This document shows positions 1 to 9,833 of a stretch of 64,000 nucleotides of DNA, in pieces; position 1 is the first letter of the stretch, and each line of letters starts with the position of its first letter. Source of the DNA: an uncultured Lachnospiraceae bacterium (GTDB lineage Bacteria; Bacillota; Clostridia; Lachnospirales; Lachnospiraceae). The stretch is from contig CAMWJV010000001.1 in NCBI GenBank assembly GCA_947174665.1, positions 34,242 to 98,241 of the forward strand, in the 5' to 3' direction. The notes beneath the pieces were generated by a model that saw only the letters and a program-made list of their open reading frames with translations, was not told the DNA's origin and did not search any database. A program made the position numbers and the translations under genes.

Positions 1-1
1 G

Positions 2-526
2 AGCTATTATCTGACCTTTTTGCGGGTGCTGGTGCTCTGGGCACTGGCCCTGCTGGCGGCGCTTTTTGCGGGTGTGCTTATTAACATTTTCAAGGCCGGA
101 TTTCCTCTGTTTCGTTATAGTGTGGCAGTGGTAACCGTGCTGTATCTTGCCCTGTCTTTTGTTCATCCCGATTATATTATTGCCAGGGTGAATGTGGCTA
201 ATATCGCTGTGACAGAGGGCGGGGAAAAGTCTGCGGCAGCATATCATGATTACTGGTATCTGAGCGGGCTGTGCGCCGATGCGGCTCCGGTTCTGGTGCC
301 CTATATGGAGGAGCAGGGATACGCCATGGAGGCGTGGACGGCAGAGGAGACACCAAGAGAATACAGCCGGGAGATCAATGGCGGGCGTGCGGACATAGAC
401 AGGGAGAACACCTTTGGATATACCTGGATGGAGAGGATGCAGAAGCGGACGGAAAACTTTGGCGTGCGTACATTCAATCTGTCCAGATACCGGATGCTAA
501 GGCTGTTGGATAAGGCGGCGGATTGA
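2..526 (+). CDS. C-terminal part of a multi-spanning membrane protein, DUF4173/DUF4153-like (5' end outside window)
   Basis: Open frame continues upstream of the listed ORF (SYYLTFLRVLVLW...); hydrophobic helices followed by DYWYLSGLCADAAPVL. Confidence 0.6.
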   Translation, partial: SYYLTFLRVLVLWALALLAALFAGVLINIFKAGFPLFRYSVAVVTVLYLALSFVHPDYIIARVNVANIAVTEGGEKSAAAYHDYWYLSGLCADAAPVLVPYMEEQGYAMEAWTAEETPREYSREINGGRADIDRENTFGYTWMERMQKRTENFGVRTFNLSRYRMLRLLDKAAD

Positions 527-547
527 ACTTATAAAACGGAGACTTAT

Positions 548-1888
548 ATGTATATAAAATTAATACAGCCCAAAATGATAAAACGTCCCATGGACACAGA
601 TATTAAGCTTCATATGGCTCCCCCGCTGGGGCTGTTGACGATTGTGAATCTGCTCAGGGAAGAACATACAGTTTCATTGGAAAACGAAAACATAGAGAGC
701 ATCGATTACTCTGATAAGCCTGATATAGTCGGAATATCCGTTACTGTTGACACTTTGCCGGGGGCTATAAGGATTGCAAAGAAGTTTCGTGATAAAGGCA
801 TTATCGTTGTGGCAGGAGGAATACATATAACAACTGCGTATGATACCGTTCCGAAGGATGCGTTTGACGTATTGTGCATTGGGGCAGCAGAAGGAACGTG
901 GCCCGATATCATAAAAGATTTTGAAAAAGGAACCTTAAAAACAATATATAAGTGCCATAAAAATTTTAATGGGGAGGATATCGTATCTCCGGCATATGAT
1001 TTTTTGACGAAAGATAAATATTTGTATTGTAATGTGATTCATACCAGCAGAGGCTGTCCGTTTCGATGCGATTTTTGTTATAACAGCGCCGGCGGGCGAA
1101 TGTATGTGAACCGTGATATTGAGGCTGTCCTGCAGGATATAAGAGCGGTCAGATCAAAACATATTATGTTTATTGATGATAATTTTGCGGGAAATCCGGT
1201 ATGGCTCAGGGATTTTTTAAACAGACTTATACCTCTGGATATCAAGTGGAACGCTGCCGTTTCGCTAAACGCTTTATGTGACGCTGAGCTGCTGGACCTG
1301 ATGAAACGCAGCGGATGTCAGGGACTGTTTGTCGGGTTTGAAAGTATACAGGCGGATTCGATCAATAATGTCCATAAAATACAGAATAACACAGAGATGT
1401 ATGAGAAAGCAGTTAAAATGGCGCATGACAGGGGAATTATGATCAATGCCAGCTTTGTCTTTGGACTGGATGGTGATACGCCGGAAACATTCAGAACAAC
1501 ACTTGACTGGATAGTAAAAAATAAAATTGAAACGGTCACATCTCATATATTAACGCCTTATCCCGGTACTGAATTATATAACAGGTTAAAAGAGGAAGGC
1601 AGGATCATATCTGACGATCTGTCTGAGTATAACACGGCCCATGTTGTGTTCCGCCCGGCGCATATGTCGGAACAGGAGTTGTATGACGGATACATATGGA
1701 TCTACAAACAGATATACAGTCTGAAAAATATTTTAAAGAGAATCCCCAGGGATAAAAGTCAGCGGGCGGCATATCTTTTGTTCAATTTTTTATACCGCAA
1801 ATACGGCGGATTTACTGATCTGGTATGTAAAATGATCACATATAAAAATGTCGGAATTATTGCAGAAAGACTGTCCCGATATTTATAA
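548..1888 (+). CDS. B12-binding domain / radical SAM protein
   Basis: HTSRGCPFRCDFCYN cluster motif (CxxxCxxC) after an N-terminal cobalamin-binding-like domain. Confidence 0.88.
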   Translation: MYIKLIQPKMIKRPMDTDIKLHMAPPLGLLTIVNLLREEHTVSLENENIESIDYSDKPDIVGISVTVDTLPGAIRIAKKFRDKGIIVVAGGIHITTAYDTVPKDAFDVLCIGAAEGTWPDIIKDFEKGTLKTIYKCHKNFNGEDIVSPAYDFLTKDKYLYCNVIHTSRGCPFRCDFCYNSAGGRMYVNRDIEAVLQDIRAVRSKHIMFIDDNFAGNPVWLRDFLNRLIPLDIKWNAAVSLNALCDAELLDLMKRSGCQGLFVGFESIQADSINNVHKIQNNTEMYEKAVKMAHDRGIMINASFVFGLDGDTPETFRTTLDWIVKNKIETVTSHILTPYPGTELYNRLKEEGRIISDDLSEYNTAHVVFRPAHMSEQELYDGYIWIYKQIYSLKNILKRIPRDKSQRAAYLLFNFLYRKYGGFTDLVCKMITYKNVGIIAERLSRYL

Positions 1889-3226
1889 TTCAATTTTTTT
1901 TACTGTTGGGAAATAGCTGATAACCAGTATTATATCCGCGCCCAGCCAGGCGGCAATCTCCGCGAAAAAGATGCCGATTTCACCCACTGCAAGGGGCAGC
2001 AGCAGTGCCGTGGAGGTGCGCATGGCAAATTCTGCAATACCGGACAGCATGGGAAGTATGGTGTTGCCCATGCCCTGGATAGCGGAGCGGATAACGTGCA
2101 GAATATACAGGATGGGCAGGCTGATGCTCATGATTGCCAGGTAAAAATAGGCAATTTCCATGGTCTGTTCCACCTCCTCAGGAGTACCGGAGATGAAACA
2201 GCTTAGGATCAGTCTGCCAAACAACAGCATGACGGTGCCGATGCAGACAGAAGTGATCAGAGCAAGACCCAGAGCGGAGCGCATTCCTTTACGGATGCGT
2301 TCTGTTTTTCCTGCCCCCATATTCTGCCCGACATAGGTGATCATGGCGTAGCCGTAGGAAGTGGCCGCAATTTCAAGCAGGCCGTAGAGCTTGTTGGTGG
2401 CGGTAAAACCGGCGATAAAGATGACACCGGCACTGTTGACCACAAACTGGACGATCATGCCGCCGATGGCAATGATACAGTTCTGGAACGCCATGGGAAA
2501 GCCCAGCCACAGGAGCTTTCCGGCCAGACCGCTCTCCGGAAGAAAGTCTTCCCTTGTAAACCGCATGATCTGAATTTTGGAAATGTGGTACAGGCAGTAA
2601 ATACCGGATATAAGCTGGGCGATCAGGGTGGCTGTGGCAGCGCCTGCGATGCCCCGGTTGAAGACCATTACAAAAAGTAAATCCAGAGCAATATTGGCCA
2701 GGGATGCCACTACCATGGCATAAAGAGGTGTCTGCCCGTCCCCCAGGGAGCGCAGGATGCAGGCGAAAAGATTGTATGCCATGACAATGGGTATTCCCAG
2801 AAACATAATGCGGAGGTACAGCAGGGTGTCGTCCATGATAGCTTCCGGGGTCTGGAGCAGGATGAGAACAGGTCTTGCAATCAGTTGTCCCACAGCCATC
2901 AGTAAAAGAGCAAAGACAGCCGAAAGAATGCCGGAACTGCCGATGACTTTGCGGAGTCGTTGGTGGTGCCCGGCACCGAACTCCTGGGCCATAAGGATGG
3001 CAAAGCCCTGAGTGAAGCCCTGGATGATCCCGAGCATCATCCAGTTCAGCCAATCGGACGCTCCCAGCGCCGCAAGGGCGTTGACACCAAGGTATTTGCC
3101 CACTACAGCGGTATCCACTACGGTATACAGCTGCTGGAAGACATTGCCTGCCATCAGCGGCAGAGCAAAGGTCAATATTAATTTGCCGGGTTTGCCCTCG
3201 GTCATACTTTTGATATGAGATGCCAT
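1883..3226 (-). CDS. MATE family efflux transporter
   Basis: 447 aa, 12 TM-like, GKLILTFALPLMAGNVFQQLYTVVDTAVVGKYLG. Confidence 0.9.
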   Translation of the reverse strand: MASHIKSMTEGKPGKLILTFALPLMAGNVFQQLYTVVDTAVVGKYLGVNALAALGASDWLNWMMLGIIQGFTQGFAILMAQEFGAGHHQRLRKVIGSSGILSAVFALLLMAVGQLIARPVLILLQTPEAIMDDTLLYLRIMFLGIPIVMAYNLFACILRSLGDGQTPLYAMVVASLANIALDLLFVMVFNRGIAGAATATLIAQLISGIYCLYHISKIQIMRFTREDFLPESGLAGKLLWLGFPMAFQNCIIAIGGMIVQFVVNSAGVIFIAGFTATNKLYGLLEIAATSYGYAMITYVGQNMGAGKTERIRKGMRSALGLALITSVCIGTVMLLFGRLILSCFISGTPEEVEQTMEIAYFYLAIMSISLPILYILHVIRSAIQGMGNTILPMLSGIAEFAMRTSTALLLPLAVGEIGIFFAEIAAWLGADIILVISYFPTVKKIEL

Positions 3227-3404
3227 GGCTGCCCTCTTCGTATCTTGATTATATACCTGAAAGAACGCTTCTTCACACTAAGCATAGCACAAAACACGGA
3301 AAAAGTCTCCATTGAAGTTGCGGACTTGACATTTAACAGCATTTTTCATAAGGTATCTATTAGGTGTTCGGAAGGTCAGATACGGGAAGGAGGATTTTTG
3401 CGCT

Positions 3405-4127
3405 ATGCTGTTGATCGGAGCAAAAATACAGGAATATCGGAAGAAGGCGGGCCTGAGTCAGGAAGAATTTGCCGACAAGATCGGCGTGACAAGGCAGGCG
3501 GTATCCAAATGGGAGACTGACAAGGCATATCCCGATCTGGATAAATTGGTGGCAATCTGCGATATTTTTCAGGTCAGCATTGAGGAATTGATTTACGGGA
3601 AAATTGTTTCTTCGTTGGAAGAGAAGCCTGCCGGACAAGCCTTGGAAATGAGAGGAATGTCCGCCCGAAAGGCGCGGAGAAAGGGCGTTTACATACGATT
3701 GTGGGTCCTGTTCGCGCTGACAGGGGCGCTGTTTCTGTTTTGCGGAGTGATTTTTCTGACAACGCTGATCCATTATCCCCGAAAAACGGATGATGCGCTG
3801 ATAGAGCGTATACGGGTGGAGAGAGTGTACCAGCAGTATACAAAAGCGGATCTCAGCTTTTTTGATGATGTGTCGCGCAGAGTCGTAAAAACGGTGTGGC
3901 TGGACGTGAACGGTATCAGGGAGGGCGATTTCCTTTTAGCTTACACGGATGAGGAGCAGTTGGGTCTTTACTATGAGTATAATGGCCGTACACTGATTGT
4001 TCTCGGGGCGGTTGTTATTTTTTTTCTAATCCTTTTTTTGATATGCATTGCGGAATTACGACGCCTTGTAAAAGAAAACGGATGGCACATACTGATTGAT
4101 GAGGTGAAGGAGAACGTACAGCCATGA
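3405..4127 (+). CDS. XRE-family HTH regulator with C-terminal transmembrane segments
   Basis: IQEYRKKAGLSQEEFADKIGVTRQAVSKWETDKAYPDLDKL then two hydrophobic segments. Confidence 0.85.
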   Translation: MLLIGAKIQEYRKKAGLSQEEFADKIGVTRQAVSKWETDKAYPDLDKLVAICDIFQVSIEELIYGKIVSSLEEKPAGQALEMRGMSARKARRKGVYIRLWVLFALTGALFLFCGVIFLTTLIHYPRKTDDALIERIRVERVYQQYTKADLSFFDDVSRRVVKTVWLDVNGIREGDFLLAYTDEEQLGLYYEYNGRTLIVLGAVVIFFLILFLICIAELRRLVKENGWHILIDEVKENVQP

Positions 4128-5251
4128 ACAGGATAAAAACAGCGGCTTGTATTGCGGCGTTGGGACTATGGCTGCTTGCGCTTATCGGAGGGTTGTGGTT
4201 TGCAGGTGTTATTTCATTTGATGAAGCAGGCGGTGCCCCTGCGGCGGTAGAATCAACCGTGAGAGAGGGAGATGATGGGCCGCGGGTTTGGAAGGTTGTA
4301 TTTAAAGGAATGCAGTTTACTCTGCAGCAAAAGGGAACGGTATATCTCCATGGAAGCGGTTGTATGAATATCCGGCAGGATGAACGGTATCTGATTCAGA
4401 TACAGATTGGGGTTGATACGTTAGATGAAATGTGGGCGCGCATGGAGGAAAAGAGGGAGTCTCTGATAGCGTTCGGTTACCGTATGGAGAAGGAAGCGGA
4501 GCGGCTGACCGGAGAGGGGCATGACTATGTACGTTATGTGATCAGCCTGGAGGAAGAGAGGGGAAGTGATCTTGACCGTACTTATTTTGAAGTAATGCTG
4601 GCACCGGCGGACGAAGGGAGACACTTCCTGGTTGTTATTCCCTTTGATAAGATCGATGTGGAAAAGCTGGACGAGACAATGCGGGAAAAGATATATGACG
4701 AGGCGCTTGTCAGGGCAAGGGAGGTTTTAGATGCGGCGTACCCAACAGATGAGATAGATGACGAAGTGGGGATGCTCTGGACGGAGGATAAGAGTCTTGA
4801 CCCGGAGCAGCGGTATATTTCGGAGGATACGATCGTGTATGGGAACGGGCAGCACAGCCTGTCTTACGTACTGCCGGATCACTGTATGCTGACTGCAGAC
4901 ACTATTGCCGGAAAAACCTATTATGACGAGGATAATCAGGTCTATATTATGACGAGCGTTGTGAAGTATACATGGATGACGGCGGAGGATATGAAGAAAT
5001 CGGCTGCCGACAGGGAGCTTTCCCGCATTCACACAGAGGGAGAGGTTCAGGTAAACGGCAGAACCTTTTATTATTATACCTACTCTGTTTTAGAATATAA
5101 AAAAATGGAGGCGTCAACGACATACTGTTTTCATGCCTATTGTGACCTGGAGGACGGAAGCATTTACACGATATCCGGCTTTACGGATGATTATCCGGGA
5201 GCTCTTGAGGAAATCTACTATCTGGAATGGATGGATATCAGTGTATCCTGA
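4124..5251 (+). CDS. Membrane-anchored extracytoplasmic protein of unknown function
   Basis: ATGA overlap with upstream HTH gene; single N-terminal TM/signal segment. Confidence 0.6.
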   Translation: MNRIKTAACIAALGLWLLALIGGLWFAGVISFDEAGGAPAAVESTVREGDDGPRVWKVVFKGMQFTLQQKGTVYLHGSGCMNIRQDERYLIQIQIGVDTLDEMWARMEEKRESLIAFGYRMEKEAERLTGEGHDYVRYVISLEEERGSDLDRTYFEVMLAPADEGRHFLVVIPFDKIDVEKLDETMREKIYDEALVRAREVLDAAYPTDEIDDEVGMLWTEDKSLDPEQRYISEDTIVYGNGQHSLSYVLPDHCMLTADTIAGKTYYDEDNQVYIMTSVVKYTWMTAEDMKKSAADRELSRIHTEGEVQVNGRTFYYYTYSVLEYKKMEASTTYCFHAYCDLEDGSIYTISGFTDDYPGALEEIYYLEWMDISVS

Positions 5252-5353
5252 GGAACGGAACTGATAGTTGCGGTTTTGCAACCAGCTTTCGCTTTATTTT
5301 CAGAGCCGGTTTTCATACAATGAAGCTAAAATCTGAAATACAGGAGGAGTTTT

Positions 5354-6223
5354 ATGAAAATTAAAAAAATTATGCTGGCAGGACTTATTATGATAGCGAT
5401 GAATCTTTCTTTGATCGCTTGCGGTAAGGAAGAAAAGGAGGCATCGCGGGGAACGTCTGAGCAGAGGACAGAAAGCACGAAGCAAACGGAGGAAGGCGAA
5501 TCAGGAGAGGAAACGGGCTCGGGAGAAGAGAGTGCTTCAGAAGAAGAGAGTTCTTCAGAAGAAGCCACAGACAGGGAAACAGGGTCAGAGAGCAGTGAAG
5601 AAAGCAGTGAGGCCTCGACAGAATTTGCAGTTCCTATCCAGGAGGATTTCACTCCGGTTGAGGGCTTAAGTGACAAGTATGTGGATTTTGAGAACAGGTC
5701 TTTTGCTTACAATGGAAAGGTTTTCAAGCTTGGAGAGAGCACTCTGAAGGATTTGATTGACGGAGGAATTCCGTTTGATGAAAGTGATCTGAACAATAAG
5801 GGAAACAATGTAAACAAAAATTATGAAACAAGCAGGTATACGGCAGATATTAATAAATATGTGACTATGCAGTTCAAGTTTGTGAACATAACCGGAGATA
5901 CTTTGACGGAGGAAGAGTGTCTGCTGTCATATGTAAGAATAAATTATCTCTATGTGCCGCAGCCTGATTATGATGCGGAGAGGAATGCAACGATAACGGA
6001 GAATATTCTTGACGCAGCGAATACGGTTTGCTTTTCCTTCCCGGCAACCCTTACAAAAGAACAGCTTCTGGAAAACAGCAGTGAAGGCGCGGAACAGGAT
6101 GATTACAATAATGTTGATTACCGCATTAAGTCAGAGGTTTATATGGGCAGCAGCGGTTATCACTTTAGGTTTAACGATACCACAAACCAGATGAAGGAAA
6201 TGACGATGGACTGGCTTCCGTGA
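5354..6223 (+). CDS. Putative lipoprotein of unknown function with Ser/Glu-rich linker
   Basis: Signal peptide with lipobox-like LIAC; SEE/ESSSEE-rich linker; SD caggaggag. Confidence 0.65.
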   Translation: MKIKKIMLAGLIMIAMNLSLIACGKEEKEASRGTSEQRTESTKQTEEGESGEETGSGEESASEEESSSEEATDRETGSESSEESSEASTEFAVPIQEDFTPVEGLSDKYVDFENRSFAYNGKVFKLGESTLKDLIDGGIPFDESDLNNKGNNVNKNYETSRYTADINKYVTMQFKFVNITGDTLTEEECLLSYVRINYLYVPQPDYDAERNATITENILDAANTVCFSFPATLTKEQLLENSSEGAEQDDYNNVDYRIKSEVYMGSSGYHFRFNDTTNQMKEMTMDWLP

Positions 6224-6280
6224 TAACGTCCTGTTAAATACCTTAATCTGAAGATTGTGAAATGAATAATGGAACCGGGG

Positions 6281-6315
6281 AGGGTCGCCGAAGCAGTAGT
6301 CGGCGGCCCTTTTTA
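6281..6315 (+). terminator. Intrinsic terminator
   Basis: agggtcgccga...tcggcggccct followed by T-run. Confidence 0.8.
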
Positions 6316-6460
6316 GATGATGGGCGGATTCCTTGACACTTTTCCAAAATGGATTAAAATAGTAGGTGGAGCAAGGAGATTGCGCGGCGCAAAACAGAAC
6401 ATGGCAAAATGAAACGGCGGTTACACGCCGCGTATGCTTAAGGAAAGGCGGAATCGTAAT

Positions 6461-8209
6461 ATGAAGACAGCGGCGGATTTGCAGACCCTGCTGCGGCAGA
6501 TAGATCATAAAAGCTATCCCGCATACAAGGACACGAGAGGAAAATATCAGTTTCAGCAGTATGTGCTGTCCATAGACCATGTGCAGGGAGATCCCTTTGC
6601 GGCACCCTCCAAGGTCAGCATTATTGTGCCCGGTAAGGTGGCGGGTTTTGATGGAAAATGTTATGACAGCAATGTCAGAAAAATCGCGTTTCAGGATTTT
6701 CTGCTGCGGCGGGTAGCGGCGAAGATCAAGGACTACTCCTTTAAGGCAAAAGGCTCCGGCAAGAGCGGTCTTCTGGGCATCAGCCATCCGGGGCAGGAGA
6801 TACTGGAGCGCAGCGCCTGCACGGTGAACACGGCAAACGGTGATCTGACGGTCCGCATGGAGATAGGATTTCCTGCCAACGGGCGCACTATCAATGCAGG
6901 GGAGCTGGGAAAGATTTTGTTTGACTTCCTGCCCCTGTGCGTAAGACAGACGCTGCTGTCCTCGACCTGTCCTAAGGACGGCCTGGAGAAGGTGCTGTTC
7001 CTGGCGGATGACCAGCAGTATATCCGTGAGGAACTGAAAAGAAAAGAATTAGTTGCATTTGTGGCAGACGGCGCTGTCCTGCCCAGAAAATCGGGAGTCT
7101 CTTCCCTGCCCATGAAGGAGGCGGTCGCTTTTAAAAGTCCCGCATCTATGGAGGTGGTTCTGGAATTGCCCCATCACGGGAAACTCACAGGAATGGGTAT
7201 CAAGAAGGGGGTGACTCTGATCGTGGGCGGCGGCTATCACGGCAAGTCCACCCTGCTGGAGGCTCTGGAACTGGGAGTTTACAATCATATTGCAGGTGAC
7301 GGCAGGGAGTATGTGATTACGGATGAGACTGCAATGAAGCTGCGGGCTGAGGATGGCAGGAGCATTCAGAAGACGGACATTTCCATGTTTATCCGCAATC
7401 TGCCGAATGGCAGGGACACAAAGGCCTTTTATACCGAGGATGCCAGCGGCAGCACTTCCCAGGCGGCAAATACGGTGGAAGCCATGGAGGCGGGAGCGGG
7501 GGTATTTCTCATTGATGAGGATACCAGCGCAACGAACTTTATGATTCGGGACGAACTGATGCAGCGCGTGGTGAGCCGTGATGTGGAGCCCATTATTCCG
7601 TTTATTGACAGAGTGCGGGAGTTGTATGAGAAGTATGGTATTTCCACAATACTGGTGGCGGGCAGCTGCGGTTCTTATTTCCACAAATCGGACTGTATTG
7701 TACAGATGAATAAATACCAGCCCGTGGAGATCACGAAGTTTGCTAAAGAGGAGGCCGAGAGCTACCCTTACACCCTGGGGGATGCCGCCGATGCGGAGAA
7801 ACCGGATTTTTGTCGTATAGTCAGGCGGGATGCCGGTTTTGCAAAGGATGACCGCATCAAGATGAGGACGGACGGCCTGGACGGCTTTTCCATTAACCGT
7901 GAGGAAGTGGACCTGCGGTATGTGGAGCAGCTGGTGGATTCGGAACAGCTGACAGCGCTGGCATACATGATCAAAAACATGAAACTTCATGATTTCGACG
8001 GTAAAAAGACATTAGGAGAAGCTGTGGAGAATATGTATAGCCGTATCAGGGAGAGAAGTTTCGGAGCTTTCTGCGGAGGCGGACAGAACGGCCAGGGACG
8101 CGGCGGGGAAGGCGGTGACGCAGGCTCAGTTCCCGGCAATCTTGCCATGCCCCGGAAGCAGGAGCTGTATGCGGCTCTGAACCGGTGCAGGGAGCTGATT
8201 AGCGTGTAG
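6461..8209 (+). CDS. ABC_ATPase (PF09818-like) P-loop protein
   Basis: Walker A GGGYHGKST, signature-like SGSTSQAAN, Walker B-like FLIDEDTSATNFM; ATG at 6461. Confidence 0.85.
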   Translation: MKTAADLQTLLRQIDHKSYPAYKDTRGKYQFQQYVLSIDHVQGDPFAAPSKVSIIVPGKVAGFDGKCYDSNVRKIAFQDFLLRRVAAKIKDYSFKAKGSGKSGLLGISHPGQEILERSACTVNTANGDLTVRMEIGFPANGRTINAGELGKILFDFLPLCVRQTLLSSTCPKDGLEKVLFLADDQQYIREELKRKELVAFVADGAVLPRKSGVSSLPMKEAVAFKSPASMEVVLELPHHGKLTGMGIKKGVTLIVGGGYHGKSTLLEALELGVYNHIAGDGREYVITDETAMKLRAEDGRSIQKTDISMFIRNLPNGRDTKAFYTEDASGSTSQAANTVEAMEAGAGVFLIDEDTSATNFMIRDELMQRVVSRDVEPIIPFIDRVRELYEKYGISTILVAGSCGSYFHKSDCIVQMNKYQPVEITKFAKEEAESYPYTLGDAADAEKPDFCRIVRRDAGFAKDDRIKMRTDGLDGFSINREEVDLRYVEQLVDSEQLTALAYMIKNMKLHDFDGKKTLGEAVENMYSRIRERSFGAFCGGGQNGQGRGGEGGDAGSVPGNLAMPRKQELYAALNRCRELISV

Positions 8210-8210
8210 A

Positions 8211-8277
8211 GTGTGAGAAGAACTTCTAATGACATCCCATCATAGGATGGGATGCCAAGAAGTTCTAAATCTCACAC
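8211..8277. repeat. Nested palindromic element A
   Basis: GTGTGAGA/TCTCACAC, AGAACTTCT/AGAAGTTCT, CATCCCATC-ATAG-GATGGGATG. Confidence 0.85.
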
Positions 8278-8278
8278 G

Positions 8279-8305
8279 GAAGAATGCCAAGAGAAGGCAT
8301 TCTTC
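8279..8305. repeat. Second hairpin, possible terminator stem
   Basis: GAAGAATGCC-aagagaa-GGCATTCTTC perfect 10-bp inverted repeat. Confidence 0.7.
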
Positions 8306-8363
8306 TCGGAAGCATCTCGGAATGTGTAATTTTTAAAAGTTTTGCAGAGGGTGGATTGAGGGT

Positions 8364-9773
8364 ATGAATGTACGCAGTATGAATCAGCAGGAGAAAGTAG
8401 ACTACATGCTCAATGAGCCGGTGCCCCATCTGGTCTGCCAGATGGCGGTACCCACCATCATCAGCATGCTGGTGACTTCCTTTTACAATATGGCGGATAC
8501 CTTTTTTGTGGGAAGGCTGAATACCCAGGCCACAGCTGCGGTGGGCGTGGTGTTTTCGGTGATGGCAGTGATTCAGGCCTGTGGTTTTTTCTTCGGTCAT
8601 GGCTCGGGAAATTTTATTTCCAGAACGCTGGGGGCAGGGGAGTTTGAGGAATCCAACCGTATGGCTGCCGTAGGATTTTTTACGGCATTTTTTGCGGGCA
8701 TCGTCGCCGGAGTTCTGGGGATTATCTTTTTGACGCCACTTGCAAAGGCGCTGGGCTCCACTCCTACGATTCTGCCATATACAAAGGATTACCTGCGGAT
8801 CATTCTGATGGGATGTCCTTTTATGATGTCCTCACTGGTGCTGAACAATCAGCTCAGGTTTCAGGGCAGCGCATCCTATGCCATGGTTGGAATTGTCACC
8901 GGCGCGGTGCTGAATATAGCGCTGGATCCTTTGCTGATCTATACCTGTGATATGGGAGTGGCGGGAGCGGCGCTGGCTACCGTGATGAGTCAGGTGGTCA
9001 GTTTTGTGATTTTGTTTATCATGAGCAGGAAGGGCGGTAATATCCGAATTTCCTTCCGCAACTTTAAGCCCTGCTGGATGTTCTACAGAGAAATATTCAG
9101 GGGAGGGATTCCCTCTCTCTGCAGGCAGGGGCTTGCCAGCATTGCTCAGGTCTGCCTGAACCATTCCGCCGGATTATATGGCGGCGATTTCAGTGATGCT
9201 GCCATAGCGGCGCTGTCCATTGTGGGACGTATTTCCATGTTTGCCAATTCGGCGCTGATCGGATTCGGTCAGGGCTTCCAGCCGGTCTGCGGTATGAATT
9301 ACGGAGCAAAGCAGTATGGAAGGGTGCGTCAGGCATTTTTCTTTTGCGTCAAATATGCGGCTGTTTTTCTGTTGGTGGTGTCCGTGTCGGGTCTTGTGTT
9401 TGCTAAACCTCTGGTGACCTTATTCAGGAAGGAGGATGAGGAAGTCATTCGCATCGGCACGTTGGCCCTGCGGCTGCAATGTCTGGTATTTCCGCTGAAC
9501 GCCTGGATTGTCATGTGCAATATGATGCTCCAGTCCATCGGTAAGGCTGCCAAGGCATCTCTTGTGGCGGCAGCCAGACAGGGTATTTTCTTTATCCCGC
9601 TGATCTGGATCCTGCCCATGTTTTTCGGCCTGCTGGGAGTGCAGATGAGCCAGACCTGGTCCGACATCTGTTCCTTTGTGCTGTCGCTGCCTTTAGGGAT
9701 AAGCGTGCTGCGGGAGATGAAAGTGCAAGAAGAATTTCTAAGGCGTCAAAATACGCCGCCTAAGGAATTCTAA
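8364..9773 (+). CDS. MATE family efflux transporter
   Basis: VPTIISMLVTSFYNMADTFFVGRLNTQATAAVGV. Confidence 0.92.
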   Translation: MNVRSMNQQEKVDYMLNEPVPHLVCQMAVPTIISMLVTSFYNMADTFFVGRLNTQATAAVGVVFSVMAVIQACGFFFGHGSGNFISRTLGAGEFEESNRMAAVGFFTAFFAGIVAGVLGIIFLTPLAKALGSTPTILPYTKDYLRIILMGCPFMMSSLVLNNQLRFQGSASYAMVGIVTGAVLNIALDPLLIYTCDMGVAGAALATVMSQVVSFVILFIMSRKGGNIRISFRNFKPCWMFYREIFRGGIPSLCRQGLASIAQVCLNHSAGLYGGDFSDAAIAALSIVGRISMFANSALIGFGQGFQPVCGMNYGAKQYGRVRQAFFFCVKYAAVFLLVVSVSGLVFAKPLVTLFRKEDEEVIRIGTLALRLQCLVFPLNAWIVMCNMMLQSIGKAAKASLVAAARQGIFFIPLIWILPMFFGLLGVQMSQTWSDICSFVLSLPLGISVLREMKVQEEFLRRQNTPPKEF

Positions 9774-9783
9774 GTCTTGCACT
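9722..9783. repeat. Nested palindromic element B, overlapping the 3' end of the MATE CDS
   Basis: AGTGCAAGA/TCTTGCACT, AGAATTTCT/AGGAATTCT, GGCGT/ACGCC; aligns with element A. Confidence 0.8.
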
Positions 9784-9833
9784 GGTATTGTAATGTTTAG
9801 TGTGAGTAAGCGGATGAATAAGGAGTGGAATGA

